Positions 54,880-64,000 of a stretch of DNA of 64,000 bases are shown in pieces. This DNA is from Pollenia angustigena (taxonomy: Eukaryota; Arthropoda; Insecta; Diptera; Polleniidae). The notes below the pieces were generated by a model that saw nothing but the letters and a program-made list of their open reading frames with translations, made no database searches and was not told where the DNA came from. Location of the stretch: assembly GCA_930367215.1 (NCBI GenBank), contig OV884056.1, positions 249,701,127 to 249,765,126 of the forward strand, read 5' to 3'. The position numbers and the translations under genes are program-made. Numbering within the stretch: position 1 is the first letter of the stretch; each line of letters opens with the position of its first letter.

Positions 54880-55137
54880 GATGAAATAATGGACCGATTG
54901 GGCTTATCTATTTAAAAAAAATGAAATGTTGTCTGTTGCTGATCGCATAACTTGAGAACGGCTTGACCGATTTGGACGATTTTTTCTTTAAAATTATCGC
55001 TATGGTCGAACTGTAAAGAAAATATTGTCCCGCCCACTTTAACGCCCACTTTTTTCGATTTACCTAAAATCAAAAAACGGCTCCATCGATCATGAGTAAT
55101 CTGTTACCGAGCGAAGCCGGGGCGACCAGCTAGTATT
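54880..55137 (-). repeat. CTAGCTG-ended dispersed repeat, partial copy 2 (inverted)
   Basis: Opposite orientation to 49200-50010: CATAACTTGAGAACGGCTTG, CCGATTTGGACGATTTTTTC, CCCGCCCACTTTAACGCCCA, AAAATCAAAAAACGGCTCCA, ending GAAGCCGGGGCGACCAGCTA. Only the end-proximal part is present. Confidence 0.6.
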
Positions 55138-55315
55138 CAATATTTATAACTGCTTTTATAAAAAATATCTGGTAGTTTTTTGTTTATTTTCACTTCATTA
55201 GAAGAATTGTTTTTAGATGAAAGTGAAAATATGACATAGTTTATGAAAAGACTTAGGCTCAAATTTACAGTCATTAGTTAAATATTAGTAAACTAAAATG
55301 ATAACTAATGCTTAA

Positions 55316-57636
55316 CACGTTCACCACTCAGCGTCACATATATGTGTCGGGCGAGTTTTCACATAAACTCATGTCACATATAAGTGTCCTATTTTTATTA
55401 ATATGTATTTGCTTCTAATTTTGTGAATGTTTCTTGAAAGTATTTTTCTTGTACGTTTGAGTCTCTGTTACCTTTTGATATAACTAAAAGTGCTGCGGTT
55501 TGCCTCTAGGGTGAGTAGTTGTTTAATAAATTAGCTTTTAGTTTGGGTATTCCCCGAAATTTTACAATGTCTCATTTAATCTAAAAACTGACTTTACAAT
55601 CGTTTTTAGTAGTGCAATCACTTCATTAAAGACTTTTGTTTTATAGAGGAAGTTTCTACTTTGTAATTTATAATATTCTTTTTGATATTAATAAGTTAAA
55701 GGTAAGGTTTATGCTACTTGCAAATGCTTAACGTATTATTTATTACATATGCCACATTTTTAGATATTTAAAAATGGAAAAAACTAGAAAAACAAAGATT
55801 ATATCTGAAGAGGAAATTCTTAAAGCAATTTTAAACTCCAGTGAAATTGATTTAGATTTTGAGGACTCTAGAAGTAGCTTTATTCCAGATAGTGAAACCG
55901 AAGATTCCGAGGAATTCAATTTTTTCGAAGAAAATATTAATTTTGAGGGAGATCATAATGAAAACATCAGAAATGAAAATGATTCGATTGATGTAGAGCC
56001 AGAAGAATGTAATATTCAATTCACAGGGGAAGAACAAATTTCAATAAATTTACCACCACCTAATGCAAAGCCATTACATTATTTTATGCAGATATTTGAC
56101 GATGAACCACTAAACAAAATAGTTTTGTGGACTAATACACGTGCTACTATTTTATCTTCAAATAAAAAACTAGGGGCCAAGTCTTAGCTGCTCAGATGGA
56201 AAAATATTACAGTTGAAGAAATAAAAAAAGTAATTGCTTTATGCCTTTTAATGTCCCTTAACAAAAAACCTGAAATGAGATTGTTTTGGAGCAAAGATTC
56301 CATATATTTTCAAAGGATTTTTGGAGAAACTATGAGCCGCATTAAGTTTGAGAATATACTTCGTTGTTTGTGCTTATATTACCCTGAAGAAAGTGATAAT
56401 TCTAATCGCCTCCACAAAATTGAAAATGTCGTTAATCATATAATTAAAAATATAAATAAAATTTACAGTCCTTCTCAAAATTTATCCTTGGATGAAGCTC
56501 TCCTTTTGTGGAGAGGAAGACTTTTGTTTCGTTAGTACCTTTCGAACAAAAGACATAAATACGGAATTAAATTCTATGAACTATGCACGCCCGATGGATT
56601 TTTAATAAATGTGCTTATTAACACGGGGAAAAATACCGTTATTAATGAAAAGGGACATTCATTTGGAATTGTTGCTAAATTAATGGAGAAGTATTTACAA
56701 TAAGGACACACTGTACATGGATAACTATTACAATAGTGTAGACCTGGCAGAATATTTAAAATGTAATAAAACTACTATGTGCGGAACTGGAAAGATAAAA
56801 GAGATGTACTGATGATTTCTACGAAGCATAATTCTGATATGGTTATTACGTATTCCAAAAGGAGAATAGAACAACAGAAACCGAAAATTATTGATGACTA
56901 TAACAAAAATATGTCAGGTATCGATCGATCTGATCAAATGGTGTCGTACTATGCCTGCCCCAGGCGATCAATTCGCTGGTATATGAAAGTATTTTTCCAT
57001 ATGATCGACATATCACTTTGGAATGCCTGCTGGATCTATAATAAACTAAATGTTGATAGTCCTATAACGTTTCCATCATTCAGAGAACATGTTATAAAAG
57101 CATATTTAGCTAAAACTTCAACACATCGAACATCCAATGAAGTAGTTCCCAGCACATCTAATACACCCCACTTTCCAGATGTAAGCACACAAGAAAGCGC
57201 TGCCGAGAGTGCACTAAAAATAAAAAGAGGACAGCAACAAAGTATATATGTGGAGTCTGCAGAGACAAATATGGTGAGGTAATTGGATTATGCCCATATC
57301 CTTGCTTCAAAAATTGGCACAGTTCTTAAATAAATACAAATGAACATACACTATACAAATAAAAAATAAATAAATATAAAATGCCAACAAATTATTATCA
57401 ATTTGTGTTTTATTTCAAAAAATTTAAAATATGTATTGACTCATATATGTGACACCAATTTAACTTAAAACTCATGTCACTTATAAGTGACTTTGAAGTA
57501 CGTCACAAATATGTGACACACAGTTTCTGTTAGGAAAATGTTTTGCAAAACTCATGGCACATATATGCGACACATTTTTTTTTTTTGTTCCTGAGTTTGG
57601 ACAGAAAACTCAAAAAACTGCTGAGTGGCGAACGTG
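55316..57636 (+). mobile_element. piggyBac-like element with complete TTAA-flanked ends
   Basis: Ends CACGTTCACCACTCAGC and GCTGAGTGGCGAACGTG, flanked by TTAA on both sides (55312-55315, 57637-57640), the piggyBac hallmark. Just inside, both ends repeat words like GTCACATATATGTG and CATGTCACTTATAAGTGAC, likely subterminal transposase-binding repeats. The transposase gene inside (55774-57330) is broken. Length 2321 bp, near the usual size for the superfamily. Confidence 0.9.
55774..57330 (+). pseudogene. piggyBac transposase, frameshifted
   Basis: Start codon ATG at 55774. The N-terminal part is acidic (SSFIPDSETEDSEEFNFFEE), as usual for the family. The frame is broken by a stop at about 56185 and resumes with TVEEIKKVIALCLLMSLNKK and FSKDS-like text from about 56205. 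The SLDEALLLWRGRL motif (first catalytic Asp) lies at about 56490, followed by a stop at about 56535; then LSNKRHKYGIKFYELCTPDG, DNYYNSVDLAEYL (second Asp, about 56720) and YNKNMSGIDRSDQMVSYYAC (third Asp, about 56925). The C-terminal zinc-binding part, CGVCRDKYGE then GLCPYPCFKNWH, lies at about 57250-57330 in another frame. At least four breaks; inactive, but all three catalytic motifs remain. Confidence 0.9.
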
Positions 57637-57769
57637 TTAACTAAAGTATCATTTTTACAATAATTGGTTAAGTAAAAATTTTAATCAGTCCAAAAAATAG
57701 TAATTCTATTAAAATAAAAAATGTTAAAAAAATAAAACTATTTAAAATTCGAGTCGGAAAGAACCCAAC

Positions 57770-58060
57770 AAATTGTAGGGGAATGTAAGAAAAGATAAAC
57801 TCACTGCTTATTGTTGGTGTTTTGTTTAAGCTGTTACAAGTAGGACTCTGAGTGTTTAAAATTCTTATTCGCTTTAGGGTTTTATATGTATAATATTTTT
57901 GGCTTTTCTAAAATCTTTGGAAAAGGTTTCCTGATGATCTGGCCTAAGCAACCAGTAAAATGCGCACAGAAGCTAGTTTTCCCCCAACAATAAATTTCAG
58001 TGTATTTACCATATATAAAAAAATTGGGAATTTAGCACGTCATACAAAAAATCTTAATAA
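57770..58060. repeat. Dispersed repeat (related to 20160-20470)
   Basis: Shares with 20160-20470 the blocks AATTCTTATTCGCTT, TTTTCTAAAATCTTTGGA, GATCTGG and AGCAACCAGTAAAATGCGCA at roughly 75% match by eye. Same orientation. Non-coding; class unknown. Confidence 0.55.
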
Positions 58061-58574
58061 TAAATTTTGTATTCCCGAAAATAACTTAGTTAACCAATAA
58101 CATTTGAGGGTTTAACTAATGGTTAAGAAAAAGCTGGAAATAATTTTTTATTCGTTGAACTGTTGTTTATTAGCTAACTAATTACTGTATATTTGGGCTT
58201 TAAAAAAGTAAAGGTTTATGGGTTAAAATTAGAGACAGTTTTCGTTTTTGTTCATATTTAAGCCATTTGTGGAACGATTTGGGTGAATATCAAAAGCAAA
58301 CTTTCTGAGCTGTATGTGATATAAATATATAAAATTTAAGACAAACTTATATAAAAAACGAACTTCTTAACCTGGGATGAAGGTTATAAAAATAATTGAG
58401 CAAGATTTGCAACAAAGCGAAACACCCATGTGTTGATGGAAAATTAAACTCATTACATTTAAGCAATGGTTCACGTTTTTTTAAACAAAATAAAAATCAG
58501 GTACGTTCAATATTTCTTGCCGCAAAATAATTTTTTTACGTTTGTGGATCAAAAACACATTAAGTAGACGGAAA
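58061..58574. other. AT-rich spacer
   Basis: No gene or clear element end is visible before the duplication GACGGAAA at 58567. Confidence 0.5.
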
Positions 58575-60344
58575 TATTGATGAAACGATACGAGTAAATA
58601 CAAGTACATATTCAAGTACCAAGCAACCGAGTACCAAGTAGTATCGGTAAAAAAATACTCGGTATCGGTCAAAAGTAATCATTTCACTTTGGTATTGAAA
58701 TGAATCGTAAATTTTTGATTATTTTCCAAAGTTGCGCAAAAAACTTGACGTTAAGGTGACTCACAATTATCCTGAATTAATTATTAATTAATTATCCTTT
58801 ATTACATACCCTGCAAGCAACTCAGTTAACTTTAAGTAAATTTTTTTTCAGCTAGTTGTGGTTGATGCTTGGATTATTTTTAATGGAGCCAACTGACTAT
58901 TTAAACATTGTCATGTCAAAGGAAGTAGTCAATTGTCCGACTCTGCATGACTTTTCAACTAACTTAAAGTTAGCTACATAGTAGTTAGCTTAAAGTGAGT
59001 AAGGTAGTAGTTAGTTAAAAGTTATCCTGATTGTAGTTAGCTATTTACTAACTTTATGACAATATGAAAAAGTCTTTTTTTAATTATTTAAAAGTATTTT
59101 TTATATTTTAAAGTCTTATATGTAAAAATTTATGGGATTCTATTTTTACTTTTTATGCATTCTGAACCGATTTTTCTTAAAAACTTAAATTACATGCAAA
59201 TTTACAGTTTATAACTTTTTTTTAGTGGAAAAACGTTTCATATCCACAATCACGATGTTATTTAAAACGTTCTTCCACTACACAAAGCATCATGACTGAT
59301 GGCTTTTAAAACGTTATTCCACGTTTAAAACCATTTACTTTGTATCATTTTTAAGTTACTTACAAAGTTCTTTCACTAGCTGACTCTTTGTATGCCCTTT
59401 TTAAAGGCTTTAGGTGAATAATTTTGGGTGTTTAGAGGTTTGAACAGTGTACGAGAGTAATGTTAACGGTTATCGGCAAAAAAACAGTTTTTGCAAAAAG
59501 TGGCTCTTACAACGTTATTCGCGGTTCTGCTTCAGTTATAAAAATCAAAATTCGAAATAGCAAAAGAAAACAAAAACAAGAAAGAAACGAAAATAATAAA
59601 AAAAGAAAATCTAAAAATCACAAAATTAGTTGTTAAAAAGTTAACTATAAATGCATTATTTTTGTAGTCGACTACCAAATTGCATGCAGGATATTTATCA
59701 ATTTAAAAATAAAATACATATTAACATTTAAAATAAATACATATTGACATTGTCGATTTCGGGAATAAAAGGTGAATGAAGGTTGTTATCCTGAACGTTC
59801 TATAAAATTTTGTTTCCTAAGATAAAAAAGATTTTCGAAAGGAAATTGGTACTTGGTGGTAACTAACACAGAAAAAATTCTCCAAAATTTTTCACCAATT
59901 AAAGCATTAATCAAAAATAAAATCAGTTTTAATTAAAAATTTAATCAACTGAATTAAACGTTTAATCAAGTAAATTAAACGTTTAATTAATACTATTAAC
60001 TGGTTTAATTGATACTATTAATTTGTTTACTGGTGCAAATTTAATTAATTTTTTAATTAATATCACAAATTTTTTAATTGAAATCAATTTTTATTTTTTT
60101 TCTGTGAAAAGTGGTCTCAATCTTTACACTTTGTGTTTTGCACAAAAATTCTAATGGGTCGTAGTTCTTATTGTATTATTTAGTACTAAAACACTAATAA
60201 GAAAGTTTTTAAATGCTGCTTTCTATTCTTTTATGATACAAACCGATACAAGTACCGATACAATTAAGTATCGATACTTTTTTCGATACTACGTAGGTAT
60301 CGATACTTTACGAGCGATACCTTAGAGGTATCGTTTCATCCCTA
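58575..60344. mobile_element. TAGGG-ended element 3, GTATCGATAC words
   Basis: The right end reads GGTATCGTTTCATCCCTA and the left end TATTGATGAAACGATACG, equal in length with two changes in the first four bases. GACGGAAA flanks both sides perfectly (58567-58574, 60345-60352), an 8-bp duplication typical of hAT-like elements. The end regions repeat GTACCGATAC and GTATCGATAC words. It contains the 59867-60106 element. No transposase recognised. Confidence 0.8.
59867..60106. mobile_element. Palindromic MITE, copy 2 of the 33118 type
   Basis: Ends CACAGAAAAAATTC and TTTTTTTTCTGTG. It contains TTTAATCAACTGAATTAAAC and GTTTAATCAAGTAAATTAAA words and the closing TGTTTACTGGTGCAAATTT, all shared with 33118-33397. 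More eroded; the flanks no longer show a clear TA duplication. Confidence 0.55.
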
Positions 60345-60352
60345 GACGGAAA

Positions 60353-61195
60353 CAATTAACCGAAACATTTGCTCTTGTTTTTCACAATGCGGTTTTATTT
60401 TGCGAATTAATTAAGCGGGTGACGCAATTAATCGGAACTCAACTAAATGGGTATTTTTACATAGACAGTTATACTGAAGGATTTCGTTCCATGGTTTTTA
60501 GAGCAATAAAACGGGAAACTCAATTAAGCGGGCCTCAATTAACCGAAAACAAATGATTATAGATGTTGATATCTTGATATTATTCGGCAAAAGTAACTTG
60601 TATGCATCTTAACCTCATATGGGGCTCGTGGGTCCTAAAAAATGTATATTCCCGAAAAATTTCCTGGTAATACTAACTGTCGTGTTGGGTATCAAATGGT
60701 CAGGCTTAACAAACTGTACTACTTTATTTCTTTTTAAAATAAAGGCCCTAATTTATTAAAATTGGAAATAATATAGGCCTTATTAGCTCATGGTAACACA
60801 CAAATAACTACTAAACAAACTGGCCAAATAAAAATAATAAGGCCCTAATTTAAATTTCAATTTTTTCTACAACTTTTTATGGCACCCTCGTATTTCTCTT
60901 GGCCATTAGTGAAAAAAAATGCTTCATCAATTACAACCAAAGTTCGCAAAAACTTTTTTTTAACTGGTAAAAATTTAACAAAGCAAAATAAAAAAAATAT
61001 ATTAGTAATTTGTCATACAATCAACACCTTTACATGGTCAATCAAAACGAATTAAGTGTTTCTGGTATTTCATTCATAAAATTTTATTTTTGTTATTATA
61101 AAAATAATATCAAAAAAAATACACAGAGAAAAAAAAAACAAAAGAAATATTTTATAAAGTGATTAATAATGGAATAAAACAGAACAATAGGAATT
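60353..61195. other. AT-rich spacer
   Basis: No gene is recognised. The words CAATTAACCGAAA and AATTAAGCGGG recur (60352-60550) but do not form a clear element. Confidence 0.45.
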
Positions 61196-62500
61196 TATTT
61201 AAAAACAAGTTAGAGTGCTATATTCGGCTGTGCCGAATCTTTGATACCCTCCACCGACACTTCGAATGTTTTAGGAGTAATATCTGTATAATGTCTATTT
61301 ATTATTATAATCTTTGTAAAAACAGACATCTGCATTAAAATTTGTTGCGGTTTAGACCTATATAAAATTATTGATCGACAATCAGAATCAATTTTAAAAA
61401 GTTTGAGTAGAATATCAGTTTAAGATGAACTTAAATGATTTTCAAGAGAACAAATTATATAAAAGCCATGGTAAGCTATGAACCAATCATCCCAAATTCT
61501 GCAGACCGATTTCTGGTATTAAAAAACATTAATTTCAATACAGCGGTGCAATTAGTTTAAGCGTTTCCAGTAAATTTCAGAAGGCTGCTAAAATGGAATC
61601 TAAGGAAAATTATGGACCGTATATCACAAAATTGCATAACATTTTTTCTGGCCATATGAAGCTAAACTGGAAGAAAGTTTACCGCGTATTTAGTTATTTT
61701 ACCAGAGTGGGCTTTATATGGGGCCTATGGTAAATGATGGACCGTTCTTCACAAAATTTTAAAGTCTTATTTCTCGTTCAATAAAACTGTGATATACCAA
61801 ATTTTGTTATGATAGCATTCTTTTTACGTTTTTAGTCGTACTACGCTGTTTTCCGGGAGTAAGGTTTATATGGGGCCTATGGTAAATTATGGACCGATCT
61901 TCACGAAACTTCAGAGTGTCATTTCAAGTCCTATTTAACTGTGACGTGCCAAAATTTGTTATGATAGCATTGTTAGTTAGGGTTTTAGGCTTACTATACT
62001 GTTTTCCGGGAGTAGGGCTTATATGGGGCCTAGGGTAAATCATGGACGGATCTTCAAGAAGTTTTACAGCGTGATTTCCAGTTAAATAAAACGAACTGTT
62101 GCGAAATCTAATATGATTCTGTGCATTTTTCCACCATTTATGTTAGTTTTTGTAACAAAATTATTAATTTTTTTAAGGTGGTGGTTCCACATTTTGATTC
62201 ATAGCTTAGATCCTATTGAACCGATTTTGCTGGATTTCAATCCCAAACTGCTTAAGATAACTACAAGCAATTTGACACCAAGTTTGTTTATTTCTTTTGA
62301 GTTTTTCAAAAGTGAGCGTGTTTTCAACAGACGGACAGATGGACGGACAGACAGACGGACATGGCTAAATCGACTTAAAATTACTCAAGGACCCAGAATA
62401 TATATACTTTATAGGGTCTGAGATGAATAATAAAAAAGTTTCATACGGAAAGACAAACTTAATATACCCTCTTCACAACTAATTGTGGTGGAGGGTATAA
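61196..62500 (+). repeat. 153-bp-unit dispersed repeat, copy 3
   Basis: Same start (AAAAACAAGTTAGAGTGCTA, the ATTCGGCTGTGCCGAAT hairpin) and end (GGTGGAGGGTATAAAAAA) as 29207-30482. Here GTTTTCCGGGAGTA occurs at 61848 and 62001, 153 bp apart, with a third worn unit near 61695. GACGGACA repeats lie at 62330-62360. The plus-strand open frame of 102 codons at 62113-62421 also exists at 30107-30400 as a repeat-borne reading frame; no domain was recognised in it. Confidence 0.8.
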
Positions 62501-63835
62501 AAAAAACTGGAATAATTAAATAAATCAAAGCAATACCCAATAAACCATAGAACGATATGATAACTAAAATGATATTATATTTTAAGGCGATAATAAAACT
62601 ATATTCTATTATTTAAAACGATATCGTTACAACATTTCTGTATCCAAATATTTCCATACAATAAAAAAACAAGCCCTTGAAAAAAACATCAAAAATTAAT
62701 TCAACGTTGAAAATTATTTAAGCAATTGACATATTTATATACATATATCGCTACGTAAAACGCAAGAGGCCCTATCTAACATTTTACAGGAGAAGCAAAA
62801 ACAATTCAAAATAACAAATTGATAAATAGCTTTAAGCTTTGTTCACAATCAGAGCAACAACTTTGTTTTTTCTTCTATCTTTTTTCTTCCCAAAGTATTT
62901 CATATATTTTCCTTTCATTTTTAGAACAAAAATGTAACTAAAACTTTTTTAAAAATGTAACTAAAGTTGAGTCAACTTCAGCAAAAGTCTTTGTAGGACC
63001 CACTCTTATGTTGTAGAAGCTTTCTGTGAGCCCGAAAATTAAAATAAACTACCGATTTTCCTGAAATTTTAAAAGCTACTTATTTTATCGATAGGGCCAG
63101 GGGAGCAGTACCCCCATAGGACGCAAATGTCCTACGACTTTTATTAATTCGATTCGAAATTTTCCGGACATGGTTTGTAAAGAAAAAATAATTTAAAAGT
63201 TCCTGGTAAAACTTGGAATATTTAACTTTTTAATATATTGTCTACTTTTAACTTCTCATTTTTCTAAGTATAAAAACATTTTGAGAAAAACTCGAAGAGC
63301 AAAAAACTGCCTCTTTTTCATCTATCTATCTTTATATATATCATTATCCATGTACATATGTAATCGCATTACGTGAGGACAGATGTACACAAGGCAATTG
63401 GAGGGACCTACTTTTAAAGCCAAAATTAGTTTCAGCCTATATTTTAGACCAATATGGCTGAAATTTAAAATTTAAGAGTGTTTCGTTGGCAGGCACGCTG
63501 GGACTTTTTGATTTTTGAAACAGTTTAATTTTTGAGTGTTGCCACCATATGAAAAAATAAAACAAACTGAATATCTCGAAAACTAACGGATAAATTTTTT
63601 TCTTTTTTCAAATTCGGCCAATGAAAAAACGTTAGGGGGCTAACAAAATGGCGTATAAGGCATGCAGACAAACCCAGTTTTTGTTTTTCTTGAAAAAGTA
63701 TGTATTCTTTTAATTTTTGGCCTTTATTAGAATAAATTATGAATTATCTAAATATATATATTCCAAAACTGTAAGTAAAAGCTATTAATTATAAATTTAA
63801 TTCAAATTAAAGAAAAATTTTAATATTTCTTTAAA
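62501..63835. other. AT-rich spacer
   Basis: No gene is recognised. About 62838-63035 has GCTTTGTTCACAATCAGAG and a later GTTGTAGAAGCTTTCTGTGA, which may be the ends of an eroded TIR element, but the match is poor. Confidence 0.4.
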
Positions 63836-64000
63836 AAATAATTATACCCACACCACAATAGTAGAGAGGGTATTTTGTAGTGTCTGAACGAACGCACTTT
63901 TTGGGACCGAACCCGAGCTTCGGTAAATTTTGACTGACAAGTTCGGCCGAACCCGAACCCGAACTTTTTATTAAAAAATCTGAACAATTGTACTATTTTA
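63836..64000. repeat. Start of another dispersed repeat, cut by the window end
   Basis: ATTATACCCACACCACAATA followed by AGAGAGGGTATTTTGTAGTG and CTGAACGAACGCACTTTTTG resembles the ends of common fly repeats with TATACCC and GAGGGTAT words. It is followed by GAACCCGAAC words (TTCGGCCGAACCCGAACCCG), another short-word repeat. The right limit lies outside the window. Confidence 0.45.

Noticed and set aside
63836..64000. Telomere- or satellite-like GAACCC repeat
   Set aside because: Only a few imperfect units are visible before the window ends.

Overview
The window looks like nuclear DNA of a higher fly, probably a calyptrate (blow fly, house fly or flesh fly type). It is very AT-rich, has introns with GTAAGT donors, and is packed with transposable elements. 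The species cannot be told from the sequence. Only one host gene is recognisable with confidence: a spaetzle (spz) orthologue on the minus strand at 5180-12796. Six exons join in frame to 395 codons, giving a long prodomain and a seven-cysteine knot. The exon with the start codon and signal peptide was not found. Spaetzle is the secreted ligand that activates Toll after proteolytic cleavage. A 5.6-kb intron and a 564-bp intron of this gene are filled with inserted elements.

The rest is mostly mobile DNA in nested layers. 1-5 kb: terminal-inverted-repeat (TIR) elements inside one another. 5-13 kb: spz with intronic elements. 13-23 kb: palindromic composites, a long TIR element holding a SINE, a hAT-like element, hairpin MITEs and a GC-rich 82-bp tandem array. 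23-31 kb: a second hAT-like copy, mariner relics and two copies of a dispersed repeat with 153-bp units. 31-38 kb: hairpin MITEs, a Penelope-type 3' relic, a 5'-truncated LINE and a weak zinc-finger-like ORF. 38-46 kb: mostly AT-rich DNA with a 328-bp-offset duplication, a large inverted repeat and two more hairpin MITEs. 46-49 kb: a Penelope-like retroelement inside a TAGGG-ended element. 49-54 kb: dispersed repeats, a second TAGGG element and a DD41D mariner carrying another insertion. 55-58 kb: a decayed piggyBac with intact TTAA ends. 58-64 kb: a third TAGGG element and another copy of the 153-bp-unit repeat.

The most unusual pattern is a family of about 140-bp hairpin MITEs (seven copies). 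They share CTGCC...GGCAG ends, TTA or TAA target duplications and a CAAAAACAAA loop region, but carry at least four unrelated arm sequences, each almost perfectly matched by its partner arm. A second pattern is three elements with TAGGG ends and 8-bp target duplications, each filled with a different short palindromic word. A third is a hammerhead-ribozyme-like core downstream of the Penelope-like ORF. No intact transposase for the small elements was found, so they were probably mobilised from elsewhere in the genome.
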